Origin: a bacterium
GTDB lineage: Bacteria; UBA6262
Length of the DNA stretch: 5,678 nucleotides
Reading direction: 5' to 3'
Assembly: GCA_028716025.1 (NCBI GenBank)
Contig: JAQUQP010000129.1
Location: 1-5,678 of the forward strand
How positions within the stretch are numbered: position 1 is the first letter of the stretch; each line of letters opens with the position of its first letter. Position numbers and translations under genes: made by a program. The notes under the pieces were generated by a model, which did no database searches, was not told the DNA's origin, and worked only from the letters and a program-made list of their open reading frames with translations. Of this stretch, positions 1-5,579 are shown piece after piece.

Positions 1-195
1 GATACTGCTGATCACTTTGGCTTTTTGCAAAGCTTTCATCGCATCAGGCATAGCTCCTACACCAGGCAGGACCACACCAGAAGCTTTTTGTATTATATCG
101 GGACTGGCGGTGATCTTAACTTCGGCTCCCAAACTTTCCAGGGCTTTAGCTACACTGCGCAGGTTCCCCATTCCGTAATCGATTATGGCTATCAT
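1..195 (-). CDS. hisH: HisH, imidazole glycerol phosphate synthase glutaminase subunit (N-terminal 65 residues, cut by window edge)
   Basis: HisH is the class I glutamine amidotransferase half of IGP synthase. It releases ammonia from glutamine and passes it to HisF, which makes imidazole glycerol phosphate and AICAR. The 65 visible residues begin [15 protein letters not shown], the hallmark HisH start, and continue through a second conserved strand, VVLPGVGAM (residues 41-49), which includes the oxyanion-loop PGVG. The catalytic Cys and the His/Glu pair lie beyond the left edge and cannot be checked. The ATG at 193-195 fits the family start exactly. No good Shine-Dalgarno precedes it: the upstream bases are AT-rich and follow a hairpin. 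It lies 110 bases downstream of hisB, separated by repeats, although hisB and hisH are usually close together. Probably the fourth gene of the local his operon. Confidence 0.95.
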   Translation of the reverse strand, partial: MIAIIDYGMGNLRSVAKALESLGAEVKITASPDIIQKASGVVLPGVGAMPDAMKALQKAKVISSI

Positions 196-204
196 TTTAA
201 TGCA

Positions 205-220
205 GTTGATTGTTGATTGA
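205..220. repeat. Tandem GTTGATT pair upstream of hisH
   Basis: Two perfect adjacent copies of GTTGATT (205-211 and 212-218) followed by GA. The unit resembles the CTATCAA/TAGTTGA heptamers at 278-308 in the same gap (shared core GTTGAT), so both may come from one simple-repeat family. Non-coding on both strands as far as I can see. Confidence 0.6.
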
Positions 221-222
221 AC

Positions 223-243
223 GCTCCGATGTAACATCGGAGC
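223..243. repeat. Perfect palindrome (hairpin) upstream of hisH
   Basis: The arm GCTCCGATGT (223-232) and the arm ACATCGGAGC (234-243) are exact reverse complements around a single base. In RNA this gives a 9-bp stem with a 3-base loop. On the transcribed minus strand its 3' side ends 27 bases before the hisH ATG and is followed by GTTCAATC. With no T-run, it does not look like an intrinsic terminator. It may be a dispersed palindromic repeat, an mRNA-stabilising stem, or a structure affecting hisH translation. Confidence 0.75.
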
Positions 244-246
244 TGG

Positions 247-287
247 TAGTTGATAGAACAAACAAAAGCAGCTTTTTCTATCAACTA
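247..287. repeat. 12-bp inverted repeat with inner hairpin in the hisB-hisH gap
   Basis: TAGTTGATAGAA at 247-258 and TTCTATCAACTA at 276-287 are perfect reverse complements separated by 17 bases. Within that interval AAAAGC (264-269) and GCTTTT (271-276) pair around one base, overlapping the outer arm by one base. The right arm is also part of the heptamer array at 278-308. It may therefore be an inverted copy of that array rather than a dedicated regulatory hairpin. Confidence 0.65.
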
Positions 288-308
288 TCAACTATGAACT
301 ATCAACTA
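278..308. repeat. Heptamer tandem array overlapping the hisB stop codon
   Basis: Four consecutive 7-base units on the plus strand, CTATCAA, CTATCAA, CTATGAA, CTATCAA, then a partial CTA at 306-308. On the minus strand these read TAGTTGA, with one TAGTTCA variant. The final CTA is the reverse complement of the hisB TAG stop, so the array starts at the stop codon itself. Every unit carries TAG/TGA on the sense strand, so the array blocks read-through in several frames. Confidence 0.85.
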
Positions 309-908
309 GATCCTCCCCTTCGTGCTCGGTATTCCTTTAATCCTTGGATCGATCTTAGTGGCTGTATCCAAAGCCCTCGCCAGGGCCTTGAACAGCGCTT
401 CCAAAATATGATGCAGATCCTCACCGGCTAAAATATCAATATGCGCGTTTATGCCCGCATGCTGGCAGAATGAACGCAGGAAATGCTTGGCATCCTCAAA
501 ACTGTATCCCTTTTTATTACGCAGAGGCAGCTTCACTGTTTTATCAACAGTGATGTAGAGTGACGGGCGGCCGCTGATATCCAGGGTGATCCTGGCCAAA
601 GCTTCATCCATCGGCACTCCCGCGCCGGCAAACCGTTTGATGCCCTTTTTATCAGCCAGGGCCCGGTCAAAAGCCTGACCAAGGCAAATACCCACATCTT
701 CATTGGTGTGATGAATATCCACATCCAGGTCCCCTTTAGCTTTGATCTCCAGGTCAAACAGGCCGTGTTTAGCGAATAAACCCAGCATATGATCCAGGAA
801 AGCGATGCCGGTTTTGATATTATAATCCCCACGGCCGTCAATGGTCAGGTTTAGCTGTATCTTGGTTTCCCTGGTATCGCGTTTTATTGCCGCTGTGCGT
901 TTAATCAT
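306..908 (-). CDS. hisB: HisB, imidazoleglycerol-phosphate dehydratase (monofunctional)
   Basis: Converts D-erythro-imidazoleglycerol phosphate to imidazole-acetol phosphate, the sixth step of histidine synthesis; a cytosolic manganese enzyme that forms a 24-mer in known members. At 200 residues it has the usual single-domain length, without the histidinol-phosphatase fusion of enterics. Motifs follow the family order: FLDHM (38-42), HHTNED (66-71), GAGVPMDEAL (95-104), SGRPSL (112-117), HHILEALFKALARAL (166-180) and the C-terminal GIPSTKG (192-198). The histidines and acidic residues of the two HH motifs are the metal ligands in this family. The start ATG at 906-908 overlaps the hisC stop as ATGA and is preceded by AGAGGGA at good spacing, so translation is probably coupled to hisC. 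The TAG stop at 306-308 is part of the heptamer repeat array. Confidence 0.97.
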   Translation of the reverse strand: MIKRTAAIKRDTRETKIQLNLTIDGRGDYNIKTGIAFLDHMLGLFAKHGLFDLEIKAKGDLDVDIHHTNEDVGICLGQAFDRALADKKGIKRFAGAGVPMDEALARITLDISGRPSLYITVDKTVKLPLRNKKGYSFEDAKHFLRSFCQHAGINAHIDILAGEDLHHILEALFKALARALDTATKIDPRIKGIPSTKGRI

Positions 909-1960
909 TTTTTCCCTCTCATAAAGTTTTTGACCTCAGCTAGGAATTTCTTGTTTTCCGGCGGAGTACCCACAGTTACCCTTAAATAATCCCGCAGGTA
1001 GCTTTCGCTAAAGACTTTAACCAGGATCTTCTTTTTCAGCAGGTATTTATACAATTCCTGCGCCTGGGTGCATAAAAACAGGATAAAATTCGTTTCACTA
1101 GGGAACGGGGAAACCACTTTTTTTAATTCTTCCATCATGGCCGCGCGTTCCGCCTTGATAATGTCCACAGTTTTACTGATCCTCTTGCTGTTCTTGACGA
1201 TGATCTCAGCTGCTGCCTGGCTCAGGGCATTTACATTGTAAGGCAGTTTTACTTTGGATACTTCTTTGATGACTTCCCGGCTGCCAACCATATACCCTAC
1301 CCGCAAGCCAGCCAGGCCAAAGGCTTTAGATAAAGTCCTGAGGATAATAATATTTTCATATTCCGCTATCTGGTTGATAAATGACCGGTTAGAAAACTCA
1401 AAATAGGCTTCATCAATAACTACTATACCCCTGGATTTTTCAGCTATTTCAAGGATCTCATCCTTGTTAAAACAATTACTCGTAGGATTATTGGGATTGG
1501 CAATAAACACTACATCCGGATATTCTTTCAGGATCTTCCGCGCGTTCAGCTGGAAGTCTTCCTCCAGGAATACTTCCCTCTTGATGCCTCCGGTTATTTG
1601 CGCCAGCAGGCCATAAACAGTAAAGGTTGGGACCGGATACACTATCCGCTTGCCCCAACCCCCGAACGTCAATAATATCGCCAGGATCAATTCATCTGAG
1701 CCATTACCCAGCAGCACTTCTTCCGGTGATACTTTCAGGTATCCGGCAATAGCTTTGCGCAAGGCCATACCTTTGGCATCCGGATAACGGTTAAATGATA
1801 CTTGCTTAATTCTCTGCAAGATCTTCTTTTTCAGGTCTCCCGGCAGGTCATAAGGGTTTTCCATAGCATCAAGTTTGAGATCATAGTTCACATCAGGCAC
1901 AAAATACGGCTCGAGTGTCCTGATCTCCGGCCGGACCAATCCTTGGATATTAATTTTCAC
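905..1960 (-). CDS. hisC: HisC, histidinol-phosphate aminotransferase
   Basis: PLP-dependent fold type I aminotransferase that exchanges imidazole-acetol phosphate and glutamate for histidinol phosphate and 2-oxoglutarate. Its 351 residues match the family. Visible landmarks are the N-terminal substrate segment LDAMENPY (30-37), NGSDE (86-90), NPNNPT (155-160, PLP-contacting Asn), DEAYFEF (183-189, Asp against the pyridine nitrogen), RTLSKAFGLAGLRVGY (208-223) with Schiff-base Lys212 and phosphate-binding Arg220, and YLRVTVGTPPEN (325-336) with the carboxylate Arg327. Translation begins at a GTG (1958-1960), which overlaps the hisD stop as GTGA. AAAGAGG lies six bases upstream and supports this start. 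Second gene of the his operon. Such enzymes may also accept phenylalanine or tyrosine, but the context points to histidine. Confidence 0.96.
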   Translation of the reverse strand: MKINIQGLVRPEIRTLEPYFVPDVNYDLKLDAMENPYDLPGDLKKKILQRIKQVSFNRYPDAKGMALRKAIAGYLKVSPEEVLLGNGSDELILAILLTFGGWGKRIVYPVPTFTVYGLLAQITGGIKREVFLEEDFQLNARKILKEYPDVVFIANPNNPTSNCFNKDEILEIAEKSRGIVVIDEAYFEFSNRSFINQIAEYENIIILRTLSKAFGLAGLRVGYMVGSREVIKEVSKVKLPYNVNALSQAAAEIIVKNSKRISKTVDIIKAERAAMMEELKKVVSPFPSETNFILFLCTQAQELYKYLLKKKILVKVFSESYLRDYLRVTVGTPPENKKFLAEVKNFMRGKK

Positions 1961-3117
1961 TTTTTGCCTCTTTGGATCACGCTGGAAGCATGGAACTTAA
2001 GGCCCTCTCTTTCAGCCAGGGCAATGATACTCTGGGCCGCCTTACCCAATGCTTTCTGCGTATATTCGATGATACTGGAATGCTTCATGAAATCAGCGCT
2101 GGATAAGCCGCTGGAAAAACGGGCCGTGCCCCCGGTCGGTAAAACATGGCTGGGGCCGGCAAAATAATCTCCTACCGCGGTCGGAGAGTAATGGCCGATA
2201 AAAATAGCGCCGGCTTGGGTGATCTTCTTGCTCAAGGTCCGCGCATCCCTGGTCAGCAACTCTACATGTTCAGGAGCCCGGGCATTGGTTAGGGCAATAA
2301 TCTCATCCATAGTTTTCAGAACCTGGATCTTCACATTAGGGAACTTACCGATCTTGGTCTTAACCAGGTCAGCCAGTTTTTTAGAACTAGTGAGCAACAT
2401 TGCTTCTGATCCGCTGGCATGCTCTGCCTGGGCCATAAGATCAGATACTACATATTCAGAACGGACCGAATCATCCGCAATTATGATCACTTCACTCGGA
2501 CCGGCGATAGAATCAATACCCACTGTCCCGAATACCAGTTTTTTGGCCATAGCCACATACGAATTTCCCGGCCCAACGATCATGTCAACCTTGGGAATAG
2601 TCTCTGTGCCATACGCTAAAGCAGCGATAGCTTGCGCGCCGCCAATTGAATAGATCTCAGTTATCCCGCACATGGCTGCTGTCGCCAACACGTCATTAGT
2701 CACGTTACCCGGAGGTGTCACCATGGCGATCCGTTTCACCCCTGCTACCTGGGCCGGAACCGCTGTCATTAACACGGTAGAAGGATACGGGAATTTACCG
2801 CCAGGGATATACAAACCAGCGCTCTCTACAGGAGAGTATTTTTCACCCAAAGTCACGCCACCCCGGGTGATCGTCCAGGATTTGGGCAAGACCCGGCGCT
2901 GGAAAACCTCAATATTCTTCTTGACCTTCAAGACTGCCTGCTTAAATTCAACTGATACCCGGTTGAGGCTTTCTTCTATCACCTCTTCGGGGATACGCAG
3001 TGTTTTAGAGGTCAGGGAAAATCCGTCAAAGACCCTGGTGAACTTCAGCAGGGCTTTATCCCCGTCTTTTTGCACTTCTTCCAGTATAGCTTTCACCATT
3101 TTTTCAACATTTTCCAT
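1957..3117 (-). CDS. hisD: HisD, histidinol dehydrogenase with shortened N-terminus
   Basis: Zinc- and NAD-dependent enzyme that oxidises L-histidinol to L-histidine in two steps. All key residues known from E. coli HisD are present: zinc ligands in QAEH (Gln230, His233), Asp317 in GDYFAGPSHVLPT and His376 in EGLKFHASSV, and the catalytic pair Glu283-His284 in APEHVELL. The VGPGNSYV and IDSIAGPSEV segments are typical. The protein has 386 residues against about 425-435 in most members. It begins at the helix VEKMVKAILEEVQKDGDKAL, so roughly 30 N-terminal residues are missing compared with E. coli. The ATG at 3115-3117 is preceded by GGAG, and an in-frame TAA lies about 30 bases upstream with no other usual start codon between. 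First gene of the local his operon. Probably active, but dimer contacts made by the usual N-terminus would differ. Confidence 0.95.
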   Translation of the reverse strand: MENVEKMVKAILEEVQKDGDKALLKFTRVFDGFSLTSKTLRIPEEVIEESLNRVSVEFKQAVLKVKKNIEVFQRRVLPKSWTITRGGVTLGEKYSPVESAGLYIPGGKFPYPSTVLMTAVPAQVAGVKRIAMVTPPGNVTNDVLATAAMCGITEIYSIGGAQAIAALAYGTETIPKVDMIVGPGNSYVAMAKKLVFGTVGIDSIAGPSEVIIIADDSVRSEYVVSDLMAQAEHASGSEAMLLTSSKKLADLVKTKIGKFPNVKIQVLKTMDEIIALTNARAPEHVELLTRDARTLSKKITQAGAIFIGHYSPTAVGDYFAGPSHVLPTGGTARFSSGLSSADFMKHSSIIEYTQKALGKAAQSIIALAEREGLKFHASSVIQRGKK

Positions 3118-3122
3118 AGTAG

Positions 3123-3127
3123 CTCCA
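3123..3127 (-). promoter_or_regulatory. Shine-Dalgarno of hisD
   Basis: The minus strand reads TGGAG, then five bases, then ATG. This fixes the hisD start at 3117 despite the unusually short N-terminus of the product. It also fits the promoter 20-25 bases further upstream, which leaves a leader of only about 25-30 bases. Confidence 0.7.
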
Positions 3128-3146
3128 TCAAAATACAGGTTGTTTT

Positions 3147-3155
3147 ATTATACCA
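3147..3155 (-). promoter_or_regulatory. Extended -10 promoter driving hisD-hisC-hisB
   Basis: The minus strand reads TGGTATAAT, a perfect sigma70-type TATAAT (3147-3152) with the TGN extension (3153-3155). With 17-base spacing the -35 position reads AAGTAA, a poor match to TTGACA, so the extended -10 would have to carry recognition. Transcription would start near 3140, giving a leader of about 25 bases before the hisD ATG. That is too short for a T-box or a his leader peptide attenuator, and I see neither. The right edge of the inverted-repeat element (3175) lies at the -35 region. Confidence 0.6.
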
Positions 3156-3174
3156 TAAACAGGCTAAAATTACT

Positions 3175-3341
3175 TAGTTTCTGCTAAAAAAGTGCTTTCG
3201 TAGCGAAATTTTTAGTATCGAGCCGAAATAGAAGTTTATGAAGCGAGCATATCAATGATAGCGATATGTAAGCTGAATAAACTTTTATTGCAGGCCGATA
3301 ATAAAAATTGCAGTAGAAATCGACTTTTTTAGTAGAAACTA
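3175..3341. mobile_element. MITE-like 167-base imperfect inverted repeat between murA and hisD
   Basis: Two 79-base arms (3175-3253 and 3263-3341) are reverse complements with 59 of 79 matches by hand and no gaps, around a 9-base centre. The outer 19 bases match at 18 positions: TAGTTTCTGCTAAAAAAGT on the left, TAGTTTCTACTAAAAAAGT as the reverse complement of the right. The inner end closes as CATATC/GATATG. Both outer ends carry TA, as a TA target duplication of the IS630/Tc1-mariner type would. No ORF of useful length lies inside. The element ends within the murA TAG stop (3339-3341). It could instead be a large structured RNA or a bidirectional terminator. Small inner hairpins such as TTTCG/CGAAA at 3196-3208, next to T-runs, allow that. 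Mobility is inferred from shape; no second copy is in view. Confidence 0.6.
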
Positions 3342-4592
3342 CTCGTGAATTCTCCTAATTTTTGCGCCTAATTTAGCCAATTTTGTTTCAATTCGCTCAT
3401 AACCGCGGTCTAAATGGTAAATACGTGATATTTCTGTTTCCCCCCTGGCTACTAATCCAGCCAGGATTAAAGCCGCGCTGGCTCTCAGGTCTGTCGCCAT
3501 GACCTGGGCACCGCTAAGGAATTTTACTCCCTTGACAAAAGCACTGTTCCCTTTAAGAACAATGTCCGCCCCCATTCTTTGCAGCTCGCCAACATGCATA
3601 AAGCGGTTCTCAAAGATGGTTTCCGTAAAAATACTCGTGCCGGGAGTGATAGACATCAAACTCATTACCTGGGCTTGCATGTCTGTCGGGAATCCGGGAT
3701 AAGGCATGGTCTCTACTTCCACAGGTTTAATTTTAGGTGACCCGTCCACCAGGATATCGCCATCCCGCTCTTCTATCTCCACTCCGGTCATTTTTAGTTT
3801 TTCCACCAAGGCAGTCAAATGGTCAAGACGCCCGTTCTTGATCCGTATATCTCCTCCGGTAATAGCGCTGGCGACCATGAACGTGCCAGTCTCGATCCGG
3901 TCTGGAATTACGGCATGCGTCCCGCCACCCAGCTCTTTAACCCCTTTAATGGTAATCTCCCCGGTACCAGCCCCGCTGATCCGCGCTCCCAAAGTATTCA
4001 GGAAATCTGCCAGATCCACGATCTCTGGTTCCCGGGCGGCATTTTCGATCACCGTCTTGCCTTCAGCCAGGGCCGCAGCCATCATCAGGTTCTCGGTCGC
4101 CCCGACGCTGGGAAAATCCAGAATGATTTTGTTACCAACGAGTTTTTTCGCTTTTAAAATAACATACCCTTCCTTCATCTCTACCTTAGCACCTAATTTT
4201 TTAAACCCATCCAAATGGATATTGATCGGACGGAGCCCGATAGCGCATCCGCCTGGCAAAGCTACTTTTGCTTCACCCAGCCGGGCAAGCAACGGGCCTA
4301 CAACTAAAACCGAGGCTCTCATGGTCTTGACCAGGTCATAGGGTGCCATATTTTTTAACTTACCCTTGGCCTGATAAACAAAATTATCTTTTTTCCCTTT
4401 GATATTCATACCAATGGCCCTGAGCACATCATTCATGGTGTTGATGTCCCGGAGCTGCGGTACATTGAGCAAGGTACATTCGGCATCAGTCAATAAAGTC
4501 GCTACCTGGATCGGTAACGTGGCATTCTTACTGCCGCTGATAGTCACTTCGCCCTTCAGTTTTTTCCCGCCGGTGATGATTATTTTATCCAT
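3339..4592 (-). CDS. murA: MurA, UDP-N-acetylglucosamine 1-carboxyvinyltransferase
   Basis: Transfers enolpyruvate from phosphoenolpyruvate to UDP-GlcNAc, the first committed step of peptidoglycan synthesis in the cytoplasm. Its 417 residues match the family (E. coli 419). Conserved parts include the GSKNA motif (20-24) with Lys22 and Asn23, GGCAIGLRPINIH (114-126) with active-site Cys116, PDRIETGTF in the second half, YPGFPTDMQAQ (298-308) with the general base candidate Asp304, and FENRFMHVGELQRMGAD (327-343). Because the loop residue is Cys rather than Asp, sensitivity to fosfomycin is predicted. The ATG at 4590-4592 follows AAAGG with a five-base spacer. The gene lies between prmC and hisD with a repeat-filled gap on each side. 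The C-terminus RRIHE is close to the normal end, but its TAG stop is formed by the edge of the inverted-repeat element. Confidence 0.97.
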   Translation of the reverse strand: MDKIIITGGKKLKGEVTISGSKNATLPIQVATLLTDAECTLLNVPQLRDINTMNDVLRAIGMNIKGKKDNFVYQAKGKLKNMAPYDLVKTMRASVLVVGPLLARLGEAKVALPGGCAIGLRPINIHLDGFKKLGAKVEMKEGYVILKAKKLVGNKIILDFPSVGATENLMMAAALAEGKTVIENAAREPEIVDLADFLNTLGARISGAGTGEITIKGVKELGGGTHAVIPDRIETGTFMVASAITGGDIRIKNGRLDHLTALVEKLKMTGVEIEERDGDILVDGSPKIKPVEVETMPYPGFPTDMQAQVMSLMSITPGTSIFTETIFENRFMHVGELQRMGADIVLKGNSAFVKGVKFLSGAQVMATDLRASAALILAGLVARGETEISRIYHLDRGYERIETKLAKLGAKIRRIHE

Positions 4593-4607
4593 AAAAACCT
4601 TTCGGTT

Positions 4608-4625
4608 GCGAATTACGCGAATTAG
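4608..4625. repeat. GCGAATTAC/GCGAATTAG tandem nonamers in the prmC-murA gap
   Basis: GCGAATTAC (4608-4616) is followed directly by GCGAATTAG (4617-4625). The next bases, GCTAATTTCACGAA at 4631-4644, form an imperfect inverse of the same unit, so a weak stem with a short loop is possible. It lies just upstream of the murA ribosome binding site. Confidence 0.6.
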
Positions 4626-4656
4626 AAGATGCTAATTTCACGAAATTTTTATAATT

Positions 4657-4693
4657 ATTCGAGATATTCGCTGTCATTCGAGTTATTCGTGAT
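4657..4693. repeat. Degenerate ATTCGNNNN tandem array overlapping the prmC stop codon
   Basis: Four units of 9-10 bases, each beginning ATTCG: ATTCGAGAT (4657), ATTCGCTGTC (4666), ATTCGAGTT (4676) and ATTCGTGAT (4685). The last unit encodes, on the minus strand, the final Asn-His-Glu of PrmC, and its first base plus the preceding TT form the TAA stop (4683-4685). With the nonamers at 4608-4625 it fills most of the 90-base gap. I see no convincing promoter or terminator there, so murA is probably co-transcribed with prmC. Confidence 0.7.
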
Positions 4694-5579
4694 TTTTAGC
4701 TATTATTATTCTTTCAATTCCAGCATAATCTTTTTTAATTTCAATACTGCTGAAAAGCCGCTCTTTTTCCAGTAATTGCTTTATTTTCCCGGCTTGCCCA
4801 TACCCTATCTCAAATGCCAGCAAGCCACCCGGCTGCAGGTAGTACCTGGCCTGGGGAATGATCTTGCGATAAAAATCCAGGCCATCTTTCCCGCCATAAA
4901 GAGCGGCTTTTGGTTCATATCCTACTTCCGGTTGCAGCGAAGAAAAATCTTTGGCATTGACATAGGGCGGATTAGATACTATAAAATCAAATTTTTCTTT
5001 CAACTTGGCAAACAAACTGCCCCTGATCAGTTTAACTTGTGTTTCTACCCTGTGTTTCTTAATATTCTTCCGGGCGATCCGGAGAGCTTTCGCTGAGGTA
5101 TCTGTACCTACTATACTGGCCTGGTTAAGATTTTTTGCCAGGGCGACAACTATCGCGCCGCTCCCTACCCCGATCTCCAGTATTTTTGCTTTCCTATTTT
5201 CCACCCGCCAATTCGTGACTTTTAACTCGCTGACTTCCTTTATTACTTCTTCTACCAGTAATTCGGTTTCCGGCCGGGGAATGAGCGCTCCCCTGTCTAT
5301 GAACAGGTCCAGGCCATAAAATTGCGCGTTCTTCAAGATGTAACTTGTTGGTATCCTCTGGCCACGCAAACCAATATATTTTTTAAAACAGGTTAAGTCT
5401 TTTTTAGCTGTTTCTTTTTCTTTTTTCAGGAACAAGTCCAGTTTATTCAGGCGCATGACCTGGGAGAGCAGTAATTGTGCCTCCAAGGCAGGTTCAGGCA
5501 CTTTGGCCCTTGCCAACTGGTCAGTTCCCCAATCTAATAGCTCTCCAATCCGAGAACCGGTATTGGTTATAGTTTTCAT
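4683..5579 (-). CDS. prmC: PrmC, peptide chain release factor N5-glutamine methyltransferase
   Basis: SAM-dependent enzyme that methylates the glutamine of the GGQ motif of RF1 and RF2, which raises termination efficiency. Its 298 residues are slightly longer than the usual 275-290. The N-terminal helical release-factor-binding domain covers about residues 1-95. Then come PRPETE (101-106), the SAM-binding GVGSGAI (137-143), acidic D160 at the end of strand 2, and the catalytic NPPY (203-206), which binds the target glutamine. The ending DYAGIERII is typical. Residues 117-129 form a Lys/Asn/Trp-containing linker before the Rossmann core, longer than usual and resembling repeat sequence. The ATG at 5577-5579 overlaps the prfA stop as ATGA. 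No strong Shine-Dalgarno is visible, so translational coupling to prfA is likely. The neighbouring gene encodes its substrate. Confidence 0.96.
   Translation of the reverse strand: MKTITNTGSRIGELLDWGTDQLARAKVPEPALEAQLLLSQVMRLNKLDLFLKKEKETAKKDLTCFKKYIGLRGQRIPTSYILKNAQFYGLDLFIDRGALIPRPETELLVEEVIKEVSELKVTNWRVENRKAKILEIGVGSGAIVVALAKNLNQASIVGTDTSAKALRIARKNIKKHRVETQVKLIRGSLFAKLKEKFDFIVSNPPYVNAKDFSSLQPEVGYEPKAALYGGKDGLDFYRKIIPQARYYLQPGGLLAFEIGYGQAGKIKQLLEKERLFSSIEIKKDYAGIERIIIAKNHE

Noticed and set aside
223..243. Palindrome considered as a rho-independent terminator between hisB and hisH
   Set aside because: The stem is strong, but neither strand has a T-run after it. Termination inside a his operon just before hisH would also be unexpected.
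278..308. Short direct repeats considered as a CRISPR array
   Set aside because: The units are 7 bases long, directly adjacent, without spacers, and no cas gene is visible. This is a simple tandem repeat. The same applies to the ATTCG array at 4657-4693.
533..841. A 102-residue minus-strand frame inside hisB
   Set aside because: It is an out-of-frame shadow of hisB. The overlapping frame contains every IGP dehydratase motif.
3191..3210. TTTCG/CGAAA hairpin beside T-runs considered as a murA terminator
   Set aside because: The stem is only five base pairs. On the minus strand the T-run starts after four more bases. It may add to termination as part of the large fold-back, but does not merit a separate terminator call.
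3175..3341. Element considered as a T-box or his leader regulating hisD
   Set aside because: It lies upstream of the probable transcription start near 3140. It has no T-box sequence, no histidine-codon leader peptide and no antiterminator-terminator pair close to hisD.
3706..4341. A 211-residue open frame on the plus strand opposite murA
   Set aside because: It is antisense to a clearly real murA, has a Ser/Pro/Ile-rich composition typical of a shadow frame, shows no recognisable domain and has no supporting start context. The same holds for the plus-strand frames at 2219-2653, 2672-3187 and 5005-5319.
4640..4660. TATAAA-like string in the prmC-murA gap considered as a murA promoter
   Set aside because: It is a weak -10 without a TG extension or matching -35, inside AT-rich repeat sequence. 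Read-through from prmC is the simpler view.
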